Source: Thiosocius sp963759055 (GTDB taxonomy: Bacteria > Pseudomonadota > Gammaproteobacteria > Chromatiales > Chromatiaceae). From it: 64,000 nt of DNA. The notes under the pieces are model-generated. The model saw only the letters and a program-made list of their open reading frames with translations. It was not told the DNA's origin and made no database searches. The translations under genes and the position numbers were made by a program. Location: contig CAVWYD010000035.1 of NCBI GenBank assembly GCA_963759055.1, positions 1 through 64,000 of the forward strand, read 5' to 3'. Below are positions 44,799 through 53,511 of this stretch, one piece after another (position 1 is the stretch's first letter; each line of letters starts with the position of its first letter).

Positions 44799-45267
44799 AC
44801 CCCTGCCGAAACCGGCCAAGGGCAATATTGCCCATCTGCTGGCCTTTGGCATGGGGGCCGGTTGTTCGCCGAAGGCGCCGGGCACCATGGGCACCTTGCT
44901 GGCTGTCGCTATCTACCTGCCGCTCTCGAGGCTTTCGCTGCCGGTATACGCGGCGGTACTGCTGGCGGTGATCCTGGTGGGAATCTGGTTGTGCGACAAG
45001 GCGGCTCGTGAGCTTGGTGTGCATGACCATCCCGGGATCGTGTGGGACGAGATTGCGGGCTATCTGCTCACCATGCTGGCGGCACCCGCCGGCTGGTTGT
45101 GGGTTGTCGTTGGTTTCGCCCTTTTTCGTCTGTTCGATATCTGGAAGCCTTGGCCGATCGGTTGGCTGGACCGCCGGGTGGGCGGGGGTCTTGGTATCAT
45201 GCTCGATGATCTGGTGGCCGGCTTGTTTGCGGCAGCGTGTCTGCAGGGTCTGGCATATTGGCTATAG
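44773..45267 (+). CDS. pgpA: Phosphatidylglycerophosphatase A
   Basis: PgpA removes the phosphate from phosphatidylglycerophosphate. The 164-residue inner-membrane protein has GAGCSPKAPGTMGTL near residue 34 and IVWDEIAGYLLTM, with three to four hydrophobic segments. The nusB-thiL-pgpA order is classic. It starts inside the end of thiL, giving a coupled pair. Confidence 0.96.
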   Translation: MDSTTSEPKPLPKPAKGNIAHLLAFGMGAGCSPKAPGTMGTLLAVAIYLPLSRLSLPVYAAVLLAVILVGIWLCDKAARELGVHDHPGIVWDEIAGYLLTMLAAPAGWLWVVVGFALFRLFDIWKPWPIGWLDRRVGGGLGIMLDDLVAGLFAAACLQGLAYWL

Positions 45268-45296
45268 TCCAGACACATGGGCTGGGGGGTATATTC

Positions 45297-45938
45297 ATGT
45301 TTATCCGAGTTTTGATTGCCTTGTGCCTGCTCAGTGCAGCTGCGGTCGCCGGGCCGGCTGTGCGTGTTCTTGCACTGTTTCCGGACAAGGCGATGCTCGA
45401 GATCGACGGCCAACGCAAGGTACTGGCGGCCGGTAAGACGGGCCCAGGTGGTGTTCGCCTGATCAGTGCCAATCCAAATGAGGCGGTGGTGGAGATCGAC
45501 GGCCGCAGCCAGACACTGCGTCTGGGATCGGCGGTCAATGCAAGCTACCGGCCGAAGCAGCTGCGCGAGATCCGGATCCTGAAAGACAGTCGTACCGAGG
45601 GTTATTTCGTCGATGGTCTCGTCAATGGCCAGCCCGTACGTTTCCTGGTCGATACCGGCGCAACGAGCATTGCAATGAGCGAGGTGCATGCCGCGCGCCT
45701 GGGAATCCAGCATCGTGTCGATGGAGTCCGCATCGGCGTGGGGACGGCATCCGGAAACGCCATCGGGCACCGGATCAGTCTGCGGTCTGTCTCTATCGGT
45801 GGCGTGCGCCTGGATGATGTCAACGCGGTGGTGATCGAGGGTGACAGCCCCCGCGATGTGCTGCTTGGTATGAATGTATTGACCCAGTTCGACATGGACC
45901 AGCGTGAGAACCTGCTGATTCTGCGCAGCAAGTTTTAG
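45297..45938 (+). CDS. Exported retropepsin-like aspartic protease
   Basis: The 213-residue protein has a signal peptide (IALCLLSAAAVAG), an N-terminal domain of unknown role with EIDG repeats, and a C-terminal clan AA domain with the active-site FLVDTGATSIAMSE. It continues with GHRISLRSVSIGGVRLDDV and LLGMNVLTQFD. Such single-domain bacterial retropepsins (TIGR02281-like) are probably periplasmic homodimers. The start follows GGGGGG. It starts 29 bp after pgpA and is probably in its transcript. Confidence 0.85.
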   Translation: MFIRVLIALCLLSAAAVAGPAVRVLALFPDKAMLEIDGQRKVLAAGKTGPGGVRLISANPNEAVVEIDGRSQTLRLGSAVNASYRPKQLREIRILKDSRTEGYFVDGLVNGQPVRFLVDTGATSIAMSEVHAARLGIQHRVDGVRIGVGTASGNAIGHRISLRSVSIGGVRLDDVNAVVIEGDSPRDVLLGMNVLTQFDMDQRENLLILRSKF

Positions 45939-46041
45939 CCGGGTTGCGGGATCGTTTCGACCGCAACGGGAATTGGCAACGAGAGGGTGCAGGAAGCCGA
46001 GTGTGTCGCAGGGCTCAGCCCGATCCAAGGCCCCGCACAAG

Positions 46042-46055
46042 CTCGAACCTCGAAC
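46042..46055. repeat. Heptad repeat next to folE2
   Basis: Two tandem CTCGAAC units (GTTCGAG on the minus strand) abut the folE2 stop codon. The unit equals the GGTTCGA repeats following glyA. Confidence 0.5.
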
Positions 46056-46886
46056 CTAGTGAGCGGTCTGCTCCGCCTCTTTGTCACGCTCGATAAGCGC
46101 GTACGCCGAATGGTTGTGGATGGATTCGAAATTCTCGGCTTCCACCGTGTAGGCGCAAATCCGGTCGTCCTTGTTGAGCATGGCGGCGACGTCACGCACC
46201 ATGTCTTCCACGAATTTCGGATTGTCGTAGGCGCGCTCGGTCACGTGTTTCTCGTCGGGACGTTTGAGCAGGCCGTAAAGCTCACATGACGCCTGTTTCT
46301 CGACGATCTCTATCAGATCTTCGAGCCAGATGAAGTTGCAGGTGCGCACCGTCAGGGTGACGTGTGAACGCTGGTTGTGTGCGCCGCGGTCTGAGATCGA
46401 TTTTGAACAGGGGCACAGACTGGTGGTTGGCACGACCACCTTCGTGTACATCACAGGCTTGCCATCGAGGACCTCGCCGATCAGGGTCACTTCATAGTCG
46501 AGCAGGCTTTCCACGCCCGATACCGGCGCCTTTTTGTTGACGAAGTAGGGGAAGCTCATCTCGATGTGCCCACGCTCGGATTCGAGGCGCTCCACCATCT
46601 CGCTCAGCATGTCCTTGAAAGACTCGACAGAGATCTCACGCTCGTGGCTGTTCAGGATTTGCACGAAACGCGACATGTGCGTGCCCTTGAAATTGTGTGG
46701 CAGAAACACGTACATGCTGAAATTGGCGACGGTGTGCTGTTCGCCCTGGCTGCGGTCTTTGACCCTCACCGGATGGCGGATGTCCTTGATGCCGACCTTG
46801 TTGATGGCAATGCGACGGGTATCGGCGCTCCCCTGAACGTCTTCGATTTCGCTTCCGGTGGTCGGCTTTGGATTTGCTGCGGTCAT
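46056..46886 (-). CDS. folE2: GTP cyclohydrolase FolE2 (type IB)
   Basis: FolE2 makes dihydroneopterin triphosphate for folate and queuosine, using metals other than zinc if needed. The 276-residue protein has IKDIRHPVRVKD, MSRFVQILNSHE, the metal-cysteine block TTSLCPCSKSISDRGAHNQRS, and EAENFESIHNHSAYALIE. The start is the ATG of MTAANPKP. An in-frame frame extension upstream would begin in the promoter. Whether a zinc-dependent folE is also present cannot be seen. I found no Zur site. Confidence 0.93.
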   Translation of the reverse strand: MTAANPKPTTGSEIEDVQGSADTRRIAINKVGIKDIRHPVRVKDRSQGEQHTVANFSMYVFLPHNFKGTHMSRFVQILNSHEREISVESFKDMLSEMVERLESERGHIEMSFPYFVNKKAPVSGVESLLDYEVTLIGEVLDGKPVMYTKVVVPTTSLCPCSKSISDRGAHNQRSHVTLTVRTCNFIWLEDLIEIVEKQASCELYGLLKRPDEKHVTERAYDNPKFVEDMVRDVAAMLNKDDRICAYTVEAENFESIHNHSAYALIERDKEAEQTAH

Positions 46887-47060
46887 GTGCTGCTCAGCGG
46901 GCGATGCCCGCCAGAAGTTGAGTGATTTGCTCAGAATTATATCCGCCACGGTCTGGGCAACAAAACATCGGAAAATGTATGGCGTAGCCCGGCATTATCT
47001 CTCCAACATGGTGAAGACGCTATTGATTTGTCCGCCCAATCTGGAGAAATGTCTTATTTT

Positions 47061-47963
47061 TCAGCGTCCGCGGCCAATGATGTAACGTGCCAGCTGACGC
47101 AGGGGGTCGGCCGCGTCGTCGAATCTGGCGATATTTTCCAGCGCCTGATCGACCAGGCGCTGGGCCATTTCGCGTGCCCCGTCGAGACCGAGCAGGGCCG
47201 GGTAGGTCGCTTTCGCGGCCGCTACATCTTTGCCTCGGGTCTTGCCCAAGACCTCGGTCTCGCCTTCGACGTCGAGGATGTCGTCGCGAACCTGGAAGGC
47301 CAGGCCGATGCATTTCGCATAGCGTTCGAGTCCGGGCAGGCGCTCATCGCGGCCGGCTCCTGCGGCCAGGACACCCAGGCGGACACTCGCCAGTATCAGG
47401 GCCCCGGTCTTGTGGATATGCAGGTTTTCCAACTCGGCCAGTTCTATCTCGCGGCCGGTGGCCTGCATGTCCAGGGCCTGGCCTCCGGCCATCCCGCGCG
47501 AGCCGCTTGCCTGTGCCAGTTCGGCGATCATGCGCAGGCGATCAATGCGGTCTATGCACAGGTTGTCGTCTTCACAGAGCACCCTGAAAGCCAGCGTCTG
47601 CAGGGCATCCCCGGCGAGGATTGCAGTGGCCTCATCGTAGGCCTTGTGACAGGTGGGTCGACCGCGTCTGAGGTCGTCGTCGTCCATCGCAGGCAGGTCA
47701 TCGTGCACCAGCGAATAGGCATGAATCAGTTCGACTGCGCACGCTGCAGCGTCGAGGCGGTCCGGCCTGGCCCCAAGGGCCTGGCCGGCCGCATAGACCA
47801 GCACCGGACGCACCCGTTTGCCGTCACCCAGGGTCGCGTAACGCATGGCGCTGTGCAGGATGCCGGGTTGGGTGGTTTCCGGCGGCAGCCATCGATCCAG
47901 CGCGCGCTCCACCCGGGTACGGCAATCCCCCAGAAAGACCTGAAACGCAGGATCAAGTGTCAT
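47061..47963 (-). CDS. ispA: Farnesyl diphosphate synthase (geranyltranstransferase)
   Basis: IspA adds two isoprene units to make farnesyl diphosphate for ubiquinone and bactoprenol. The 300-residue protein has GDGKRVRPVLVY, first Asp-rich motif HDDLPAMDDDDLRRG and second motif QVRDDILDVEG, and MAGGQALDMQ. Length is normal. Overlaps xseB by 11 bp. In many gammaproteobacteria dxs follows, but here folE2 does. Confidence 0.97.
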   Translation of the reverse strand: MTLDPAFQVFLGDCRTRVERALDRWLPPETTQPGILHSAMRYATLGDGKRVRPVLVYAAGQALGARPDRLDAAACAVELIHAYSLVHDDLPAMDDDDLRRGRPTCHKAYDEATAILAGDALQTLAFRVLCEDDNLCIDRIDRLRMIAELAQASGSRGMAGGQALDMQATGREIELAELENLHIHKTGALILASVRLGVLAAGAGRDERLPGLERYAKCIGLAFQVRDDILDVEGETEVLGKTRGKDVAAAKATYPALLGLDGAREMAQRLVDQALENIARFDDAADPLRQLARYIIGRGR

Positions 47964-48192
47964 CGTCAAACGGCTCGGTGGGCGCGTCCCGGGTCTTGGC
48001 GGTGAGGATCTCGACCTTCTGTTCCGCGGCCTGCAGGGCCTGCTGGCAGCTGCGGGTAAGGGCGATCCCCTGTTCGAAGGCGCCGAGCGACTCCTCCAGA
48101 GTCAAGTCTCCGCTCTCCATGCGTTCCACAAGGGCCTCCAGTTCGCTCAGTGACTCCTCGAATGAGGCCGGTTCAGTTTTCTTTGGGCTCAT
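47953..48192 (-). CDS. xseB: Exodeoxyribonuclease VII small subunit
   Basis: XseB and XseA form the single-strand nuclease exo VII. The 79-residue helical protein has FEESLSELEALVERMESGDLTLEESLGAFEQGI, the whole family signature. It is coupled to ispA. Confidence 0.97.
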   Translation of the reverse strand: MSPKKTEPASFEESLSELEALVERMESGDLTLEESLGAFEQGIALTRSCQQALQAAEQKVEILTAKTRDAPTEPFDDDT

Positions 48193-48291
48193 GCTGGTTC
48201 CTTGTGTGGCTTATAAAACTAACTCACGCGGAGCCGTGGCGTAAACCCGGTAGATACACTCTGGGGCGCCACCGCGGTAAACTCGCGGCCT

Positions 48292-48897
48292 ATGCAGATT
48301 CAAGACACACGCCTGTTCCGTATTCTCCACGCCATCGTTGTGACATTAGCGATCTGCCTGTCCCCATCAATATTCGCGCGCGATGACGTAGATCCCTACT
48401 ACGAATACCGTGACGAGGTTGATCGCGGCGAGTTCAGTTACGACGACAGTCAGGATATCCCCTGGATCGAGAACGAGACCGAGGTCTTGGCGGTCCCCAG
48501 GCCTGACGACCTGACCGAGGTTCGAATGGGCCGGCTGCCGCCGGGGATGGTTCTTCTGGTCGATAAATCACGTATCACGGTCAACCCGGACGACTACGTC
48601 GTGCGTGCCTGGCTGTGGACGCGCAGCGATTCGGGGTTGGAGAAAGGCAGTTTCGAGGGTTACCGTTGTGACACACGTGAATACAAGATCTATGCGTGGG
48701 CGAACCCGGGTCGAAAGCCACCGGTCACGAAGGTCAGGCGGCCTTTGTGGAAGTCGGTAAAAAAAGGCAGCTACAGCTACCGTGCGGAACTGCTCGATGA
48801 CTATTTCTGCGGCTACCGGGAGCTTCGCAACGCCCACCAGATTGTCGATGCACTTACCGGTGAATTCCACCGCGACATCATCCAGAAAGGCCAATAA
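48292..48897 (+). CDS. CNP1-like exported protein
   Basis: The 201-residue protein has a signal peptide (ILHAIVVTLAICLSPSIFA) and an acidic stretch (YEYRDEVDRGEFSYDDSQD). The CNP1-like domain follows: VDKSRITVNPDDYVVRAWLW and SFEGYRCDTREYKIYAW. The cysteines in YRCDT and YFCGY may be paired. Function is unknown. It ends 25 bp before parE. Confidence 0.8.
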   Translation: MQIQDTRLFRILHAIVVTLAICLSPSIFARDDVDPYYEYRDEVDRGEFSYDDSQDIPWIENETEVLAVPRPDDLTEVRMGRLPPGMVLLVDKSRITVNPDDYVVRAWLWTRSDSGLEKGSFEGYRCDTREYKIYAWANPGRKPPVTKVRRPLWKSVKKGSYSYRAELLDDYFCGYRELRNAHQIVDALTGEFHRDIIQKGQ

Positions 48898-48922
48898 AAT
48901 TGCAGCGAGTTGCTGATTTACC

Positions 48923-50809
48923 ATGAGCGCCTACAACGCCTCCGCTATCGAGGTATTGAGTGGACTCGAGCCGGTGCGCAAGCGCCCCGGCATGTACACC
49001 GATACCAGCCGTCCGAATCATCTCGCCCAGGAGGTCGTCGACAACAGCGTCGATGAGGCCATCGCCGGGTATGCCAAGAAAATCGAATTGACCCTGTTCA
49101 AGGACGGTTCCATCGAGGTCAGCGACGATGGCCGGGGCATGCCCGTGGATATGCATCCCCAGCAGGGTATTCCGGGTGTCGAGGTCATCCTCACCAAGCT
49201 CCACGCCGGCGGCAAGTTCTCGAACAAGAACTACCAGTTCTCGGGCGGCCTGCATGGTGTCGGCGTCTCGGTGGTCAACGCGCTGTCCAAGCACCTCGAG
49301 GTGTGGGTCAAACGTGATGGTGCCGAATACAACATGGCCTTCGCGAACGGTGAGAAGGTTTCCGATCTGGAAGAGGTGGGCCGGGTCGGCAGGGCCAATA
49401 CCGGTACCCGCCTGCACTTCTGGCCGGACCCGCGGTTTTTCGACTCACCAAAGTTCAGCGTGCGCCAGTTGCGCCACCTGCTCCGGGCCAAGGCGGTGCT
49501 GTGTCCGGGCCTGCTGATCCGTTTTTTCCGCGAGGGCGAGGAGGAACATGACGAGTGGTGTTACCAGGACGGACTCCGTGATTACCTGGTGGACTCGCTC
49601 CAGGGCGCAGCCGCATTGCCGGAAGAACCCTTTGTCGGTAGTGGTGCCGGCAACGACGAGGCGGCAGACTGGGCCGTGGTCTGGTTGCCCGAGGGAGGCG
49701 AGGCAGTCACAGAGAGTTATGTGAACCTGATCCCGACCAGCCAGGGCGGCACGCACGTCAACGGTTTGCGAACGGGCCTCACCGAGGCGGTGCGCGAATT
49801 CTGTGAGTTCCGCAACCTGCTGCCGCGCGGGGTCAAGCTGTCACCTGACGATGTCTGGAACAACCTCAGCTATGTGCTGTCGGTCAAGTTGCTGGATCCG
49901 CAGTTCTCGGGTCAGACCAAGGAGCGGCTGTCATCGCGCGAATGCGCGCCCTTTGTCACTGGCGTGGTGAAGGATGCCTTCGGCCTGTGGCTCAATCAGC
50001 ATACGGAGATGGGTGAACGCATCGCCGAACTGGCGATAAACGCAGCCCAGGCGAGGCAGCGCGCCGGCCGCAAGGTGGTGCGCAAGAAGATTACCCAGGG
50101 GCCGGCGTTGCCCGGCAAGCTGGCGGACTGTCTTTCCGACGACCCGGCCCGCACCGAGCTGTTTCTGGTCGAGGGCGATTCGGCGGGTGGTTCCGCCAAG
50201 CAGGCGCGTGATCGAAACTTCCAGGCGATCATGCCGCTGCGCGGCAAGATTCTGAATACCTGGGAAGTGGACTCGGCCGAGGTCCTGGCTTCACAAGAGG
50301 TTCACGATATCTCGGTCGCGATCGGGGTCGAACCGGGTAGTGACAATCTGTCGAAACTGCGATTCGGCAAGGTCTGCATTCTCGCCGACGCCGATTCCGA
50401 TGGCGCACATATCGCCACCCTGCTATGTGCGCTGTTCCTGCGGCATTTTCGCGCGCTGGTCCTCGGCGGGCACGTGTACGTGGCGATGCCGCCGCTGTTC
50501 CGCATTGATGTCGGCAAGCAGGTTTTTTACGCCCTCGACGAGCATGAGCGCCAGGGCATACTCGACCGGGTGGCGGCGGAGAAGCTCAAGGGCAAGGTGA
50601 GTATCCAGCGCTTCAAGGGCCTGGGCGAGATGAACCCCATGCAGCTGCGTGAGACCACGGTACATCCGGATACGCGGCGACTGGTTCAACTCGTGGTCGA
50701 ACATGGTGACGAGACCAACCAGCTGATGGATATGCTGCTGGCCAAGAAGCGGGCGGGTGATCGCAAGGCCTGGCTGCAACAGCGTGGAGACCTGGCCGAG
50801 GTGACCTGA
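48923..50809 (+). CDS. parE: DNA topoisomerase IV subunit B
   Basis: ParE powers decatenation of daughter chromosomes together with ParC. The 628-residue protein has the GHKL ATPase with EVVDNSVDEA, SDDGRGMP and GGLHGVGVS, then the TOPRIM domain with VEGDSAGGSAKQARDR, PLRGKILN and LADADSDGAHI. Length is close to typical ParE (630), shorter than GyrB. parC is not in the window. Confidence 0.98.
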   Translation: MSAYNASAIEVLSGLEPVRKRPGMYTDTSRPNHLAQEVVDNSVDEAIAGYAKKIELTLFKDGSIEVSDDGRGMPVDMHPQQGIPGVEVILTKLHAGGKFSNKNYQFSGGLHGVGVSVVNALSKHLEVWVKRDGAEYNMAFANGEKVSDLEEVGRVGRANTGTRLHFWPDPRFFDSPKFSVRQLRHLLRAKAVLCPGLLIRFFREGEEEHDEWCYQDGLRDYLVDSLQGAAALPEEPFVGSGAGNDEAADWAVVWLPEGGEAVTESYVNLIPTSQGGTHVNGLRTGLTEAVREFCEFRNLLPRGVKLSPDDVWNNLSYVLSVKLLDPQFSGQTKERLSSRECAPFVTGVVKDAFGLWLNQHTEMGERIAELAINAAQARQRAGRKVVRKKITQGPALPGKLADCLSDDPARTELFLVEGDSAGGSAKQARDRNFQAIMPLRGKILNTWEVDSAEVLASQEVHDISVAIGVEPGSDNLSKLRFGKVCILADADSDGAHIATLLCALFLRHFRALVLGGHVYVAMPPLFRIDVGKQVFYALDEHERQGILDRVAAEKLKGKVSIQRFKGLGEMNPMQLRETTVHPDTRRLVQLVVEHGDETNQLMDMLLAKKRAGDRKAWLQQRGDLAEVT

Positions 50810-50952
50810 TCGGCACTGCGTGCCATTGACCGGCTGCCGGTTCCGGCAGGGATGGCGGTCGCGCTGTCAATTCTTTGATCGACCTCAAAGACTTGACAAG
50901 CAGCCTAAACTTTTTCCATCAGTATCCGCTAATATTGCAGCGCAATATAACG

Positions 50953-52029
50953 ATGGTTAAGAGTCTTCCGCTTATGCAGCCTTTACGCTCGTTGCTTTCC
51001 GGCCTAAGCCTGGTGGTCGTTTTCGCCGGCGGTATCGCGCATGCGGCGCCGGATGGCGGAGAACTGTACGTGGAACATTGCGGTGCCTGTCACCAGATGG
51101 AGGGGCAGGGTGGTATCGGCCTGCCGCTGCTCAATGCGAAGCTGGCCGATGTCTCGGATGATTACCTGCGCAGTACCATTCGCCTGGGCCGCCCCGGTCG
51201 CGTAATGCCGAGCTTCATGCGCATGAGCGACGCGCAGGTCGATGCGATCGTCAAGTTCCTGCGCGAGCGGTCCGGGACCGAACCCATTGAATTCAGTAAC
51301 GATCGCATTGCCGGTGATGCGGCGCATGGTAAGACCCTTTACGGGGAGCACTGCGCCAAGTGCCATGCTGCCGACGGCAGCGGCGAGGGCGAAGGCACCG
51401 GTGTAACCCTGTCGCGTGAACGCTCTTTCCTGGTAATGCCCGCATCCATCTGCAACCCGGGCTTTCTGGCTTCGGCTCCGGACCAGATGATCAGGCGCGT
51501 TGTCTCGGTCGGTCGCAAATCGTCGGGCATGCCGGCATTTGGAAAAGGAAAGCTGAGCGAGTCGGAAATCAATGACGTGGTGGCCTATGTGCGTTCTTTC
51601 GAACGGCGTGAGCGTCCGGTGGAGCCGATCGGCCCCGAGGAACGCCCGACCCATGTCTATGAATCGCCCAACGATTTCGACACCACCGTGGCCAATGTCA
51701 AGGCATCGCTGACAGGTGCCAACTTCCGCATCTTTCCGGATCGACTCGTCGAGCAGGGCCTGATCGACGAGTTCAGCGTCAATTCCCGGCAGATCGGTGT
51801 GCGGTTCTGTAATTTCAATGTGCTGTACGGGATGCTCAAGATCGAGCCACGACTTGGCGTGGTCCTGCCATGCCGGATCACGATCATGGAGCGAAAGGAT
51901 GGCCAGGTTATCCTGGTGGTGCCCAATCTGCGGGTTGTTTCGCGCTGGTTCAACAACGACGAACTGGTCAACCTCTGGGATCGGGTGGAGGAGACATTCA
52001 CCGAGATCATCGATGAGGCGACGCTATGA
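50953..52029 (+). CDS. Periplasmic diheme cytochrome c fused to a DUF302 domain
   Basis: The 358-residue protein has a signal peptide ending at GGIAHAAPDG. Two cytochrome c domains follow with CGACH and CAKCH. The second continues through RRVVSVGRKSSGMPAFG. A C-terminal DUF302 domain (about 240-358) has ANFRIFPDRLVEQGL and LYGMLKIEPRLGVVLPCRITI. DUF302 has a beta-alpha fold of unknown function that often occurs in sulfur and metal stress contexts. The start is set at ATG before KSLPLMQ; a second ATG 21 bases later is possible. It overlaps the next gene by 4 bp. Confidence 0.85.
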   Translation: MVKSLPLMQPLRSLLSGLSLVVVFAGGIAHAAPDGGELYVEHCGACHQMEGQGGIGLPLLNAKLADVSDDYLRSTIRLGRPGRVMPSFMRMSDAQVDAIVKFLRERSGTEPIEFSNDRIAGDAAHGKTLYGEHCAKCHAADGSGEGEGTGVTLSRERSFLVMPASICNPGFLASAPDQMIRRVVSVGRKSSGMPAFGKGKLSESEINDVVAYVRSFERRERPVEPIGPEERPTHVYESPNDFDTTVANVKASLTGANFRIFPDRLVEQGLIDEFSVNSRQIGVRFCNFNVLYGMLKIEPRLGVVLPCRITIMERKDGQVILVVPNLRVVSRWFNNDELVNLWDRVEETFTEIIDEATL

Positions 52030-52508
52030 GCACGCATCTGACAAGGGCTTTGTTGCTCGCGACCACACTGCTTTTCGCAGGGGGCTCCGGCGCGGAAAAT
52101 ATGATCATGGGCCGGGTTCCGATGCGTGCGGAGACAGTGATCGAATACGTCAAGAGCAGCATCGAGGAGCATGGTTACACCGTTGCCCATGTTCAGCTTT
52201 GTGATGGCGGGATGACCGATTTCGGTTACAAGTCGGACCTCTATCGGGTCGTGTTCTTTGGCAAGATCGATGAGGTACGCATGATCAGCGAGCGTTATCC
52301 CGAGCTGGTTTCCTACCTGCCGCTGAAGATCGCGGTCATCGCCGAGAAGGATGAGACCCTGCTCGCGGTGTTGAATCCCGAGGCCCTGGCCCCTTTTTTT
52401 CCGGATGAAGAACTGCAGATTCAGTTTGGCCGCTGGAACAGCGATCTGTTGAGTATCTTGAAGGACGTTCGTCGCGGTATCGCCGGGCACGTAGCCGCAA
52501 ACGAGTAA
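52026..52508 (+). CDS. Exported DUF302 protein
   Basis: The 160-residue protein has a signal peptide (LLLATTLLFAGGSGA) and a DUF302-type domain (VIEYVKSSIEEHGYTVAHVQ, then ELVSYLPLKIAVIAEKDETL and NPEALAPFF). It is coupled to the cytochrome-DUF302 gene by an ATGA overlap, so the two periplasmic proteins are probably made together and may act on one target. A cysteine in VQLCDGG could bind a ligand. Confidence 0.8.
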   Translation: MSTHLTRALLLATTLLFAGGSGAENMIMGRVPMRAETVIEYVKSSIEEHGYTVAHVQLCDGGMTDFGYKSDLYRVVFFGKIDEVRMISERYPELVSYLPLKIAVIAEKDETLLAVLNPEALAPFFPDEELQIQFGRWNSDLLSILKDVRRGIAGHVAANE

Positions 52509-52645
52509 TCTGTCTTTCTTTCCGACCTGTGCCCGAGCGTTTAACCCTGTCTTAAAACCCGTTTCCGCAAGGCGTCTTCGAGCCCAGCTTGGATACAATG
52601 GCATTTTGGCCTCGGGCTTCGCGCACAATGACATCGGAGGAAAAC

Positions 52646-53479
52646 ATGATCAGATCGTCGTTTTTGGGGCTATTCGCCGCCAGCCTGTCCGTGGCTGCCC
52701 AGGCCGCCGTGGTTGTAAGCAGCGACGGCGGGGGCGATGTCAGCACGCAATATTTCGAGCAGGGTGAGTTCGTTCTGATGCTCGGGGACAAACCGTCCAT
52801 GGGCGTCGACCGCGAGGGGAACTGCTGGTTCGTTCAACACCGGCAGGTGGTCTCCGATCCATGCGAGCAGATGCTGCAGTCGGTCAGTTCCATGCGCGAG
52901 CGGGCAATGGCCGGCCTGAGTGCCGAGGAGCGCGCCGTGATGGAGCGCGCCATGCAGATGCAGAATTCCGCGCCGCCGGCCAGTATCACCAGGTCGGCCG
53001 ACAGAAAGATCGCCGGTTATACCTCAGAGTGCCACCTGATCGGCGGCGACCGTGAAGTCTGCATCAGTGAAAAGCTGCTGCGCGAGATCAAGGATGAGAT
53101 GGGGGACAGTCCGTTTCTCGAGGTGTTTCGGCGATTCGGTGAGTCGGCGGGAGAAATGGGTGGCGACACCCCTGAGACCAAGGCGATGGCCGAACTGGCT
53201 GAACGCGGTTTCCCGATGCTGGACATGCAGAAGATGGCGGCGATGCCGGGATTGGACCCCGCAGTCCTGCAGTACCTGCCCGAGGCCCAGCGCACCCGGA
53301 TCATGAGCCAGATGGGCGTCGCCGGAGGCGGGGAGAAGATGCAGGGGACCAAGGTGATTCGGGTGAAAAGGAATGGCACGATGCCGGGCCTTGATCTTTC
53401 ACGGTATCCGCGTGTGGGGTTCGAGCAGTTCATGCAGCAGAGCATGGGCCAGATGCGTGAGATGCCGGGCATGCGCTGA
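52646..53479 (+). CDS. Exported Met- and Glu-rich hypothetical protein
   Basis: The 277-residue protein is not recognised. It has a perfect GGAGG ribosome site and a signal peptide (FLGLFAASLSVAAQA). The mature part has an N-terminal beta-like domain with one CWF and one CEQ cysteine, plus CHL and CIS cysteines. A helical C-terminal half is very rich in methionine (MDMQKMAAMPG, MSQMGVAG, FMQQSMGQMREMPGM). Such Met-rich patterns can bind copper or be prone to oxidation, but this is only a hint. It follows the DUF302 pair by 137 bp. Confidence 0.65.
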   Translation: MIRSSFLGLFAASLSVAAQAAVVVSSDGGGDVSTQYFEQGEFVLMLGDKPSMGVDREGNCWFVQHRQVVSDPCEQMLQSVSSMRERAMAGLSAEERAVMERAMQMQNSAPPASITRSADRKIAGYTSECHLIGGDREVCISEKLLREIKDEMGDSPFLEVFRRFGESAGEMGGDTPETKAMAELAERGFPMLDMQKMAAMPGLDPAVLQYLPEAQRTRIMSQMGVAGGGEKMQGTKVIRVKRNGTMPGLDLSRYPRVGFEQFMQQSMGQMREMPGMR

Positions 53480-53511
53480 CCGCCCGGGTGGTCGGCCGCG
53501 GATGTGCAGTT

